DNA from: Pyxidicoccus parkwaysis
GTDB taxonomy: Bacteria > Myxococcota > Myxococcia > Myxococcales > Myxococcaceae
NCBI RefSeq assembly: GCF_017301735.1
Contig: NZ_CP071090.1
Coordinates: 8,732,001-8,796,000, forward strand
Reading direction: 5' to 3'
DNA length: 64,000 nt
Shown here: positions 36,162-44,502 of the stretch, in pieces
Layout: the number at the start of each line of letters is the position of its first letter
How positions within the stretch are numbered: position 1 is the first letter of the stretch
Position numbers and translations under genes: made by a program
Notes under the pieces: generated by a model
What the model saw: only the letters and a program-made list of their open reading frames with translations
What the model was told of the DNA's origin: nothing
Database searches by the model: none

Positions 36162-37490
36162 TCAGGGAACGAGGAAGAATGCCTCCTGCCGGGGCACGAA
36201 GTACTTCCAGCCCTCGTCGGAGAGCCAGGCCGGGTCCTCCTGCATCACCTGAACCTTCTGGCCTTCCCACTCGGGCACGGCCGTCGCCGTGCTCAGCTCG
36301 ATGGCGATGTATGAGCCCTTCCGCAGCCTCGGCGGGTCCGACCTCCTCGCGCTCCCTTCGTCGATGGCCGCGCCCAGCGCATGCCCGTGGTTGCCCAAAG
36401 GATGGCAATAGATGCGGGCCTGGATGGCCTGCGCCCCCATCTCCGCCATGGCCGCCTCGTAGACCTCGGAGACAGGCCGCTCGGGCTTCGAGGCTCGCAG
36501 CGTCAGCGCGTCCTGCAGCGCATGGGTGTTGGTCAGCGCCAGCTTCAGCCCCTCGGGGACATCCTTCTCTCCTTCGCGAAGGAGATAGGCCATCCGCTGC
36601 AGGTCGCTGTGCAGCCCCATGTAGCTGATTCCAAAGTCCAGGTGCACGAGGTCCCCCCGCTGGAGGACCGTCTCGTCTTTCGCCGCCTTGATGAAGCCCA
36701 CGTCCATGTCCGGCACGAGCCCCGCACGCTGCACCCGCACGTCCGGCTGGAACCACATCCCGAGGCCCAGCGCCCCAACGCGGTCATAGAGCCAGCGGCG
36801 CACGTCCTTCACCGTCGTCCGGCCAGGGACAATCACCTCCGGCGACAACACCTGCCGCGCCAGCTTCTCCGTGAGCGCGACCAGGTTCTGGTAGTGCTCG
36901 TACTCTCCAGGCAGGCGCGTATCCAGATACTCGGTGATGAGCGGCTCCGCGCTCACGAAGCGCTTCTCCGCCTCGGGCCCCATCGCGTCGACCAGGAAGG
37001 CATGGCCCGCGCGCGTCAGGCTCCGGGTCATGCCGCGCTTCCCATTCATGCTCAGGCCGATGGTGCGTGGCTGGTATTGGTTGAACAGCTCGGACAGGGC
37101 AATGCCCGCGCCGTAGCGCATGGGAGGCGCCTCGAAGAACTCCTCCACGTGCTCCTCTGACTGGAGCGTCAGCGCGTACTTCTTCAAGCCCTGCTCGCCC
37201 GCATCGATGAAGACGAAGAGGTCCCAGGAGCTGGCGTAGGGCCGGGGCGGAGCCACGTACTGGGTCAGCGGGTCGTCGTGGAACTCCTCGTTCACGACAA
37301 TCCACATCCCGATTCCGTGGTTCCGCATCATCGGGAGCAGCAGCGCATGCCGCTGCGCGAGCCACGACTCCCGCACCTCAATCTGCCTGGACCAGGGAAG
37401 GAGCCTGGACTCGGGAGTCTGCTCGTTCGAGCCGGACCGACACGCCAGCCCGAGCATCAAGCCCAGGGCCAGAAGACCTCCACGCGTCAT
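36162..37490 (-). CDS. M24-family (Xaa-Pro aminopeptidase-like) metallopeptidase lipoprotein
   Basis: A 442-residue protein starting at ATG 37490, GAGGG 7 nt upstream. MTRGGLLALGLMLGLAC is a lipoprotein signal. The creatinase-like N-terminal domain contains HGIGMWIVVNEEFHDDPLTQY. The C-terminal pita-bread domain retains the five M24 metal ligands: Asp in HLDFGIS, Asp in LHSDLQR, His in GNHGHALG, Glu in IAIELSTA and Glu in VQVMQED. It is therefore probably an active envelope aminopeptidase. It starts 14 nt after the stop of the first lipoxygenase gene and is probably co-transcribed with it, although a link to lipid metabolism is not obvious. Confidence 0.88.
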   Translation of the reverse strand: MTRGGLLALGLMLGLACRSGSNEQTPESRLLPWSRQIEVRESWLAQRHALLLPMMRNHGIGMWIVVNEEFHDDPLTQYVAPPRPYASSWDLFVFIDAGEQGLKKYALTLQSEEHVEEFFEAPPMRYGAGIALSELFNQYQPRTIGLSMNGKRGMTRSLTRAGHAFLVDAMGPEAEKRFVSAEPLITEYLDTRLPGEYEHYQNLVALTEKLARQVLSPEVIVPGRTTVKDVRRWLYDRVGALGLGMWFQPDVRVQRAGLVPDMDVGFIKAAKDETVLQRGDLVHLDFGISYMGLHSDLQRMAYLLREGEKDVPEGLKLALTNTHALQDALTLRASKPERPVSEVYEAAMAEMGAQAIQARIYCHPLGNHGHALGAAIDEGSARRSDPPRLRKGSYIAIELSTATAVPEWEGQKVQVMQEDPAWLSDEGWKYFVPRQEAFFLVP

Positions 37491-37503
37491 CACGACACCC
37501 TCA

Positions 37504-39567
37504 CTAGATGTTGATACGAGAGCTGACCGTGCGGACATCCAACCCCAGCTCCGCGAACTGCGCCGCGTGGGCGCGGAGCAACTCCACGAACCGGGGGTGC
37601 ACGTCCGCCTCCTCGTTGGACAGGATGAAGCCGTAGTTCGTCTTCGACAGCATCCACGAAATCCACAGCATCTCCGTGGCCGCGTCAGGCGGTGGAGCAA
37701 CGTCCAGGTCCGCCTCCGTGGACAGCGCCCCGCCCTTCCCCCAGCGCAATCCCAGACACGTGTACAGCACCTCGCCCGCGTCCTCCCACTGGAGGTTGTT
37801 GGCCCACGCGTGCCGGAAGGTGGCGAAGTAGATGACGTAGCGGCAGAGCTGCTTGAGCGCGTCCATTTCCCCCGGCGCGGGCGTGTCCGTCCGAGTCACG
37901 GCGCTCACCGCCTTCGGCACGGGCTCCGTCACCTTCGCGTCCAGGTCCATGCGCTCCGTGCGCACGAACCAGGGAGCTTCCTTCCCTGGCACCTTCGCCC
38001 GCAGGTAGCGGCAAACAAAGGCGGGCGCAGCGTGCGCGACGAGGTCGTCCGAGAAGCGGCGCACCTCCAGCCACTGCGCCTCCACCTCGGCCCCGTGCTC
38101 CGCGAAGAAGGCGTCGACGTGCTCTCCGAGGAGCTTCCAGAACAGCCCCGACGCCCGGGCATACCGGTGCCCCTCGCACACGGGCGGCGCGGGCGCGAAG
38201 CCCCGCCAGTCGTAGCTGCCCAGCAGGTGCTGCAAGCGTGTCTCGATGCCCCGCTCCGTCAGCGCGCTGGCCCGCGTGATGTAGCCCGTCGGCCCGATGA
38301 GGAACCCGCTGGCGGAGTGGTTGATGAGGACCACCTCGCGCAGGTGCGGCATCAACAGCCAGCGCAGCGGATTGCGACGCAGGTTCCGGTGCGCCGCGAT
38401 GGCGTACTGCTCGACGTTGAGGTGGCACTGCCCGAGGTGGTTGCCCAGCTCGGTGTCCAGCGTCGCGCTCACCCGGGCCAGGCGCTTGGCGGCCTCCCAC
38501 TCCGCGCCATCCGCGGGCGTGAAGCTCCGGCGTGTCACGGGTGAACCGGGCGCCGTGGCTCCGGGCTCCCGCAGTCCCAAGATGATGCGCACGGGAAACA
38601 GCCGGCCCTCCACCAGCCGCAGTCGCACGTCCACGTCGGGAAGGCAGTGGATGCCGTCCTGCTCGTACGCGTTCCAGGGGTAGTAGAGGCGGAAGGCCTG
38701 CGCATCTCCAGGGACCTCGGGGTCCTTGTCGAGGATGGTGGAGAACATGCCGTTGAGCAGCCGCTCACCGAAGAAGGCGTCGCTCCGGCTGGAGCCAGGG
38801 GCTTCGCGCTCCATGCGCACCGTCAGTGGCTCCGGGTAGTCGGCCTGGATGCGATGCACGTCGGGCGCGCGGCCCAGACGGTGCTGGAGCAGGTGCTGGC
38901 GCTTGATGAGCTCGATGGGCGCGACGGCCTTCAGCATCGCGAGCGAGCGTCCGGGGGCATAGGCGGTCGGCGGCGTCCCCTCCTCCGTTACGAGCAGCCG
39001 AGCCAGCGGCGTCGTCGGGTCGTACTCCCAATACGGCAGCTTCAAGGTGCCGAAGTCGTAATGGAGGCCACCGTGGTCGTCAGGCCCCTTCTCCGAGCCG
39101 ATGCGCCGCCAGGTCTCCACCACCCGGCCATCCTCACGAAAGGTGTGCTGCGGCTCGAAGAAGCGGACCTCCAGGTCCGGCAAATCTCCTACGCCCGCGT
39201 CCGCCGGGTCATAGCGGATGGAGAAGCGGCCGTCGGCGTCCGTGAAGCCCTCGCCGAGGAAGTCGTCGGGCGCGCCGAAGTCCCTATCCCAGACCTCCAC
39301 CTTGAGGTGATGCAGGGGCATCGCCCCCTCGAGGCCGTCCTGCTGGAAGACGATGCGTCCCACCGCGACGGCGGGAAGGGTCTCGGGTGACTTCGGGGTG
39401 CGGGAAGCCCGTACGTGGGGTGCGAGCTCGCGGCTGAGAGCAAGCCGCTCCTCGAGCGCCAGCCCCGAGTACCACCGCGCCAGCTCCTCGGGCTCGAGGA
39501 GCACATCGCCCTTTCCCTGCCCCTTGAACCCCAGGGACTCCATCAGGCTTCGCAGCGCGCTGAGCAT
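37504..39567 (-). CDS. Lipoxygenase with N-terminal transthyretin-like domain (LOX1)
   Basis: A roughly 687-residue lipoxygenase oxygenating polyunsaturated fatty acids to hydroperoxides. The iron ligands are present: HX4H at H377-LGQC-H382 (GNHLGQCHLNVEQYAI), H586 and N590 in FRHAWANNLQ, and a C-terminal Ile (SSRINI) whose carboxylate normally binds iron. Instead of a PLAT domain, residues ~65-140 look like a transthyretin-like/peptidase-associated beta sandwich (VGRIVFQQDG, LKVEVWDRDFGAPDDFLGEGFTDADGRF). The start is uncertain: ATG 39567 or GTG 39603 (AAGG upstream). It is divergent from the second lipoxygenase, leaving under 80 nt for both promoters. Confidence 0.92.
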   Translation of the reverse strand: MLSALRSLMESLGFKGQGKGDVLLEPEELARWYSGLALEERLALSRELAPHVRASRTPKSPETLPAVAVGRIVFQQDGLEGAMPLHHLKVEVWDRDFGAPDDFLGEGFTDADGRFSIRYDPADAGVGDLPDLEVRFFEPQHTFREDGRVVETWRRIGSEKGPDDHGGLHYDFGTLKLPYWEYDPTTPLARLLVTEEGTPPTAYAPGRSLAMLKAVAPIELIKRQHLLQHRLGRAPDVHRIQADYPEPLTVRMEREAPGSSRSDAFFGERLLNGMFSTILDKDPEVPGDAQAFRLYYPWNAYEQDGIHCLPDVDVRLRLVEGRLFPVRIILGLREPGATAPGSPVTRRSFTPADGAEWEAAKRLARVSATLDTELGNHLGQCHLNVEQYAIAAHRNLRRNPLRWLLMPHLREVVLINHSASGFLIGPTGYITRASALTERGIETRLQHLLGSYDWRGFAPAPPVCEGHRYARASGLFWKLLGEHVDAFFAEHGAEVEAQWLEVRRFSDDLVAHAAPAFVCRYLRAKVPGKEAPWFVRTERMDLDAKVTEPVPKAVSAVTRTDTPAPGEMDALKQLCRYVIYFATFRHAWANNLQWEDAGEVLYTCLGLRWGKGGALSTEADLDVAPPPDAATEMLWISWMLSKTNYGFILSNEEADVHPRFVELLRAHAAQFAELGLDVRTVSSRINI

Positions 39568-39645
39568 CGTCCCGCTGAAGGCTAGCACGCTTGCGCCACC
39601 CACTTTGCGCGCCTTACCGTGCGGGCCCGCTATTCAGAGGTACGT

Positions 39646-41676
39646 ATGGTTACTGAGTACAAGCTCATCATCCGCACGGGCACGCGGCTCGGCGCGGGGA
39701 CGGACTCCACCATTTCCGTCGTCCTGGTCGGCACGCGGGGAGAGAGCGCACCGCACGTCCTGGACAAGCGCTTCCACAACGACTTCGAGGCCGGCGCCGA
39801 GGACGTCTACACCGTCTCGACGGAGGACGTGGGAGAGCCGGTGGCGCTGCGCTTCAGCAACACCGGACCCGGCGCGGGAGACGACTGGCTCCTCGACACC
39901 GTCCGCGTGGCGGCGGGCAACAGGAGCTGGTTCTTCCCCTTCTACCGGTGGATCTCAGGCGGCACGACGGTGGAGGTGCTGGAGGGCTCGGCGCGGTTGC
40001 CGCAGCAGGTGCAGAGCGAGCGCGAGGCGCTGGCCCGCCGCGCGCAGCTCCAGGCCCGTCAGGCCCAGTACGTCTGGCGCCCGCCCGAGGCGACCGAGGG
40101 ACTTCCGGGCGCGCTCGACATCAGCGACAAGCGGCCCCTGCCGAAGGACGAGCTGTACCGGGGGCTGACCGAGGGCAGCTACGAGGTGGTCATCGCCAAG
40201 ACGCTGGCGTCCATCAAGCTGCACCTGCCCATGCTGGCCAAGACGTGGAACGGGCTCGTCGACATCTTCGACTTCTTCAAGGGCATCGAGATGCCCAAGC
40301 TCGCCCAGCGCTGGAAGGACGACCTGGAGTTCGCGCGGCAGGCCGTCCAGGGCATCAATCCCCTCCACATCCAGAGTATCTCCCGACTGCCCGAGGGCAT
40401 GCCGCTGACGGACGCGGACGTCCACGGCCTGCTGTCAGCCAACGAGACGCTGGCCCAGGCGCTCGAGGCGAAGCGCATCTTCCTGCTCGACTTCGAAATC
40501 CTCGACGACATCCCGATGTACCGGAAGGCCGGCGCGGATGGCGTCGAGGAGCGGCGCTGGGCGCCGGCGTCCCGGTGCCTGCTCTACCTGGACGACACGC
40601 GTCAACTCCGGCCCCTCGCCATCCAGCTCGGACGGGACGCGGAGAAGGCGCCGGTCTTCACACCGAACGATGGCGAGCACGACTGGCTGGCGGCGAAGGT
40701 CTACGTCCGCTGCAGCGAGGGCAACGCGCACCAGATGGTGGCGCACGCGCTGCGGACCCACTTCGTGGCGGAGCCGTTCGTCATGGCGACGATGCGCAAC
40801 CTCCCGGACCCGCACCCCGTCCAGAAGCTGCTCCGCCGCCACTTCCGCTACACGCTCGCCATCAACGAGGGCGCGCGCAAGGGCCTGCTCGCCGAGGGCG
40901 GCGTCTTCGACGACTTCATCGCCACCGGCGGTCCCGACAAGGGACACCTGCAACTGGGCAAGAAGGGCTACCAGCGCTGGAAGCTGTCCGACAACAAGCC
41001 GCGCCTGGACCTGGAGCGGCGCGGCGTCCTCGACCCCGCCGTCCTCCCCTACTACCCCTACCGGGATGACGCCCTGCCGCTGTGGGATGCGCTGGAGGAG
41101 TACGTCGGCGGCGTGCTGCGGCACTTCTACCGGTCCGACGCCGACCTCGCGGCCGACACCGAGATGCAGCGCTGGTGGGCGGACCTCACCGAGCGCGGAC
41201 TGCCCGTCGACAAGCTGCCCTGCCGGGAGCTCACGCGCGTCGATGACCTGGTGGACATGCTGACCACGGTCCTCTTCACGGTCAGCGTCCAGCACGCCGC
41301 GGTGAACTACCTGCAGTACGAGCACTACGCCTTCGTGCCCAACGCACCGCTCTGCATGCGCCGCGAGCCGCCGAGGCAGAAGGGCGTCATCGGCCCGGAG
41401 GACATCGCGGAGATGATTCCCAGCAAGTCCCAGGCGCTCTGGCAGGTGGCCATCGGCCGGGCGCTCTCCAGCTTCGGCGATGACGAGGAGTACCTCCTCC
41501 ACGAGCGCGGCTGGCGCGAGGAGTTCTTCCAGGAGCCGGAGCTCGCGGCCATCCGCGACAGGTTCGTCTCGCGGCTGCGCGCCCAGCTGGAAGCGGTGAA
41601 CGCTCGCAACGCCCGGTCCGAGGTGCCCTACACCGTCCTGCGGCCGGACCGAATCCCCTGCGGCATCACCGTCTGA
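39646..41676 (+). CDS. Lipoxygenase with N-terminal PLAT domain (LOX2)
   Basis: A 676-residue lipoxygenase. ATG 39646 has AGAGG 6 nt upstream. Residues 1-115 form a PLAT/LH2 domain (EYKLIIRTGTRLGAGTDSTI, DDWLLDTVRV). The catalytic domain has HX4H at H362-QMVA-H367 followed by ALRTHFVAEPF, the HPVQKLL..HFRYTLAIN segment, and H550/N554 in SVQHAAVNYLQYEHY. The C-terminus is Val (PCGITV) where most lipoxygenases end in Ile; the carboxylate can still serve as ligand. Lipoxygenases with 11R and 12S specificity have been described from Myxococcus xanthus; specificity here is unknown. The TTG of the P450 follows 20 nt later. Confidence 0.94.
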   Translation: MVTEYKLIIRTGTRLGAGTDSTISVVLVGTRGESAPHVLDKRFHNDFEAGAEDVYTVSTEDVGEPVALRFSNTGPGAGDDWLLDTVRVAAGNRSWFFPFYRWISGGTTVEVLEGSARLPQQVQSEREALARRAQLQARQAQYVWRPPEATEGLPGALDISDKRPLPKDELYRGLTEGSYEVVIAKTLASIKLHLPMLAKTWNGLVDIFDFFKGIEMPKLAQRWKDDLEFARQAVQGINPLHIQSISRLPEGMPLTDADVHGLLSANETLAQALEAKRIFLLDFEILDDIPMYRKAGADGVEERRWAPASRCLLYLDDTRQLRPLAIQLGRDAEKAPVFTPNDGEHDWLAAKVYVRCSEGNAHQMVAHALRTHFVAEPFVMATMRNLPDPHPVQKLLRRHFRYTLAINEGARKGLLAEGGVFDDFIATGGPDKGHLQLGKKGYQRWKLSDNKPRLDLERRGVLDPAVLPYYPYRDDALPLWDALEEYVGGVLRHFYRSDADLAADTEMQRWWADLTERGLPVDKLPCRELTRVDDLVDMLTTVLFTVSVQHAAVNYLQYEHYAFVPNAPLCMRREPPRQKGVIGPEDIAEMIPSKSQALWQVAIGRALSSFGDDEEYLLHERGWREEFFQEPELAAIRDRFVSRLRAQLEAVNARNARSEVPYTVLRPDRIPCGITV

Positions 41677-41695
41677 GACGCCCTGGAGCCACGCC

Positions 41696-43129
41696 TTGCC
41701 CAACGCCCTCTCACGCGGCCTGTTCAACCTGTTCTTCGGCGCCCGGCGCAAAGCCTACGCGAGCCTGCCCGGGCCGGCGCCCGGCCTGCTGGGCAACCTC
41801 GGAGACTTCCTCGCCGCCCCGCCCTGGGACGTCTGCGCGCGCTACGGGCGCACGTACGGAGGAGTCACCCTCATCTGGATGGGCCCCAGCCCCGCGCTGG
41901 TCCTCAATGACGCCGCGCTCATCGAGGAGGTCCTGGAGACGCGCCGGCTGGAGTTCGAGAAGGGCAACATCGGCGAGCAGATCCGCCACTCCACCACGGA
42001 CGACACGCCCTTCATCGCGAAACAGGCCGAGGACTGGTCGCGCAAGCACGCCATGGACCCGCTGGCGCAGCCGTGGACACCGGCCTGGGAGGCGGCCCAG
42101 GTAGGCCCTCTCCAAGCGGCGGTGGCCGAGTCGGTGGAGGCTCTGCTGCGCGAGCCGTCCATCGACCTCGCGCCCGCGCTGCGCAAGCTGACGTTCGACG
42201 CCTTCTGCGTGGCCACCGTGGGAGAGAAGCTCCCCACGTCCGTCTACGACGACTTCATGTTGCTGGCCGCCGCCGCCGATGCACGCATCCAGGCGAAGCT
42301 TCCCCTGAAGTTCGTCTCTCCGCCCAAGGGCTTCGCGGCGGCGAAGGAGCGCTTCTACGGCCTGTTCGCGGAGAAGCTTCGCGCGGCGCGCGCGGCGCCG
42401 AATCCCCACCGCGTGGACCTGATGTCTTGGACGCTGCGCGAGATGCCGGAGCTCGATGACACGGTGCATGCGCACCTGCTCGGTGGGTTCTTCTTCGGTG
42501 GCGTCTTCTCCTCGAGCACCACCCTGGTCGGCGCCTTCCACCAGCTCCAGAAGTTCCCCGAGGCCGAAGCGCGGCTGGCCGCCGAGGCCGCTCCGCTGAC
42601 GAACGCACCGCTGACCTTGGAGCGCCTGCGCGAAGCGCCGTGGGCCGAGGCCGTTGCCTACGAGGCCCTGCGAATCCTGCCCGCGGTCCGCATCTTCCTG
42701 CGCACGCCGTCCGCGGAGACGCGGCTCGCGGGGGTGACGTGGCCTGCGGGCACGATGCTGATGATTTCGAACCAGCACCTGCACCGCGACCCGTCCCACT
42801 GGACGAATCCCGAGGTCTTCGACCCGGCACGCTGGCTGGACGGCGGCGCGGAGAAGAATCCGCTCGGCAGCGGCCACTTCTTCCCGTTCGGCCGGGGCCC
42901 CCGGGCCTGCGTGGCCGGCTCCTTCGCCATGGTGTACCTGCGCACGGCGCTGATGACCCTCGCCTCGCAGGTGCAGGTCCACGTCGACTCGACGGAGCCC
43001 TTCGAGGAGGGCTTCTTCTTCGGCGTCGTCCTTCCCAAGGGTGTCACCGCGAAGCTGCGATCCCGCACTTCGGGGAACGTTCAATCCTTCATCAGAGCCC
43101 GTTCATCCCCCGCTGCGGAAAGTGCATGA
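41696..43129 (+). CDS. Cytochrome P450, candidate fatty-acid hydroperoxide-converting enzyme
   Basis: A 477-residue P450 starting at TTG 41696 with GGAG 7 nt upstream. The heme motif is FPFGRGPRACVAG with Cys405; the K-helix ExxR is E323-ALR326; PEVFDPARWL is the PERF-like region. In the I-helix, where O2-activating P450s have (A/G)Gx(D/E)T(T/S), this protein has GGVFSSST (residues 268-275): the acid and Thr are replaced by Phe and Ser. That loss is seen in P450s that rearrange hydroperoxides or use peroxide. Placed directly after a lipoxygenase and overlapping a desaturase, it probably acts on the lipoxygenase product. No signal anchor or reductase fusion is visible. Confidence 0.9.
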   Translation: MPNALSRGLFNLFFGARRKAYASLPGPAPGLLGNLGDFLAAPPWDVCARYGRTYGGVTLIWMGPSPALVLNDAALIEEVLETRRLEFEKGNIGEQIRHSTTDDTPFIAKQAEDWSRKHAMDPLAQPWTPAWEAAQVGPLQAAVAESVEALLREPSIDLAPALRKLTFDAFCVATVGEKLPTSVYDDFMLLAAAADARIQAKLPLKFVSPPKGFAAAKERFYGLFAEKLRAARAAPNPHRVDLMSWTLREMPELDDTVHAHLLGGFFFGGVFSSSTTLVGAFHQLQKFPEAEARLAAEAAPLTNAPLTLERLREAPWAEAVAYEALRILPAVRIFLRTPSAETRLAGVTWPAGTMLMISNQHLHRDPSHWTNPEVFDPARWLDGGAEKNPLGSGHFFPFGRGPRACVAGSFAMVYLRTALMTLASQVQVHVDSTEPFEEGFFFGVVLPKGVTAKLRSRTSGNVQSFIRARSSPAAESA

Positions 43130-43992
43130 CCCTGTTCCGGAATCCCCGAGACCGCATCCCCGTCCTGTTGTTCCTCATCGTCTTCGCCCTGGACCTCACG
43201 GTGTACTTCACGGCGCGAAGCTGGTGGCTCCCCATCCTGTGGCTCGCGCTGTGGGTGATTCCCAAGGGGTGGATTTGCGCGTGGAACCACCACCACCAGC
43301 ATGTGCCCACGTTCCGCCATGCCCTGCCCAACCGCCTCCTGGACGTGGTGTTCGGGTTCCAGACGGGGGTGACGTCGCATGCGTGGTTCCTGCACCACGT
43401 GCTCGGCCACCATCGCAACTACCTGGACCAGGAGAAGGACGAGGCCCGCTGGAAGCGCCGTGACGGCACGCCGATGGGCGAGGTGGAGTTCTCCGTCATC
43501 AACACGCTGGTGGCCTACCCGCGCGCGTTCCGCGTGGGACTTGCGCACCCGCGCGTGCTTCCCGTGTTCCTGGGCATGGGCGCGCTGCAGGTGGCGCTGC
43601 TCGGCCTGCTGTTCTGGCACGACGCGTACAACGCGCTCTGGGTGTTCCTGCTCCCCATGGCCGTGTCGCTCTACGTGACGGTGTGGGCCACGTACTTCCA
43701 CCACGTCGGGCTCGACGCGACGGAGCACACCGCCGCCTCGTACAACATCGTGCATCGCGGCTACAACCTGATGACGGGCAACCTGGGCTATCACACCGCC
43801 CACCACGCACGGCATGGCGTGCACTGGTCCCAGCTCCCCGAGCTCCACGCGCAGCTCGCCCACGACATCCCCGCCTCGCTCTACCGCCAGCCCGGCATCC
43901 CCTTCGTGTGGTCCAACCCGGAGGCGCAGCTCGAGCTGGCCCCCGAGGGAGTGGAGGCGCTCGCACTGCGTAGCCCCACCGCGCGAACCTGA
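43126..43992 (+). CDS. Membrane fatty-acid desaturase/hydroxylase-type di-iron protein
   Basis: A 288-residue protein starting at ATG 43126, overlapping the P450 stop as ATGA. The three histidine boxes are NHHHQH (residues 54-59), HHVLGHHRNY (90-99) and HTAHHARHGVHW (223-234), with FHHVGLDATEHT as an extra His cluster. Hydrophobic segments lie at about 10-50 and 135-190. This is the fatty-acid desaturase superfamily; desaturation, hydroxylation or epoxygenation are all possible. In this operon it could make the polyunsaturated substrate for the lipoxygenase or modify the P450 product. Confidence 0.88.
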   Translation: MTLFRNPRDRIPVLLFLIVFALDLTVYFTARSWWLPILWLALWVIPKGWICAWNHHHQHVPTFRHALPNRLLDVVFGFQTGVTSHAWFLHHVLGHHRNYLDQEKDEARWKRRDGTPMGEVEFSVINTLVAYPRAFRVGLAHPRVLPVFLGMGALQVALLGLLFWHDAYNALWVFLLPMAVSLYVTVWATYFHHVGLDATEHTAASYNIVHRGYNLMTGNLGYHTAHHARHGVHWSQLPELHAQLAHDIPASLYRQPGIPFVWSNPEAQLELAPEGVEALALRSPTART

Positions 43993-44006
43993 TGCGCCAC
44001 GACGCT

Positions 44007-44024
44007 CCCTCCAGTGCTGGAGGG
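44007..44024 (+). terminator. Hairpin after the LOX2-P450-desaturase operon
   Basis: A perfect palindrome, CCCTCCAG (44007-44014), TG, CTGGAGGG (44017-44024), lies 14 nt beyond the desaturase stop. TCCTTCGGTCCTC follows, pyrimidine-rich but without a T-run. Its place directly after the operon makes termination the likely role. Confidence 0.5.
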
Positions 44025-44361
44025 TCCTTCGGTCCTCAACCGGAGGAACGCGAAGCTGCGAGACATGTTGCGCAAGGGCCTGGGGTTCGTTGCGGCGATG
44101 GCAGGACGTGCCGTCCGAACCTCTGAGCGGAACCCCATCCGAACTGGCGCTGTCGCCCGAGGCGGTGGCGCGCTCTCCGAGCAGTCGTTCGAGCGGCCCC
44201 GCCCTCGAAAGAGCGCTCACCGGCGACCTGGGCTACGGGGACTGCTGATGCGGATGCGCGGCCAACCGGGGAGCAGTCGCTCCATCGCCTGTGGGGCTTC
44301 GTCCATGTGAAGGAGGACGGGGCGGTGAAGAGGACCTCCAAGGAGCGGGAGAGAGCCCTCT
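44025..44361. other. Non-coding stretch between the desaturase and paralog A
   Basis: I see no supportable gene here. Open frames exist on both strands but have no ribosome-binding site, no recognisable domain and arginine/proline-rich translations typical of shadow frames in GC-rich DNA. The region may hold the remains of a deleted gene. Confidence 0.5.
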
Positions 44362-44502
44362 CTTCAGGCAGCGTCGGGACTCGGCGGAGGAGCAGAAGGT
44401 AGGCCGAGGCTGCAGCCGCGGCAGTAGCCGATGCCCAGCTTCTTCAGGAGCAGCTCCAGAGGTGTGCCTCCTTCAGGGCACACAGACAAGGGAGGCGGGG
44501 CG
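44362..44502 (+). repeat. Conserved upstream block, copy A (paired with 48451-48590)
   Basis: About 140 nt directly before paralog A match, with few gaps, the 140 nt before paralog B in the opposite orientation. Shared islands include CAGGCAG, GGGACT, CGGAGGAGCAGA, GCCGATGCC, AGGTG.GCCTC and GGCACACA, ending at the ribosome-binding site. The nearly equal length shows that the upstream DNA was duplicated with the gene and kept, so it probably carries the promoter and a leader. A short start-containing frame (MPSFFR) in this block matches MPTFFR in the other, but the distance to the gene start differs by 2 nt and the frames are not kept. Confidence 0.7.

Noticed and set aside
44014..44310. 98-codon open frame after the desaturase
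   Set aside because: It begins inside the terminator hairpin, has no ribosome-binding site and resembles no family; its composition is that of a shadow frame.
44362..44502. Conserved leader peptide (MPSFFR/MPTFFR) before the small paralogs
   Set aside because: The distance to the gene start differs by 2 nt between the copies and one frame stops while the other runs into the gene, so coding is not conserved.
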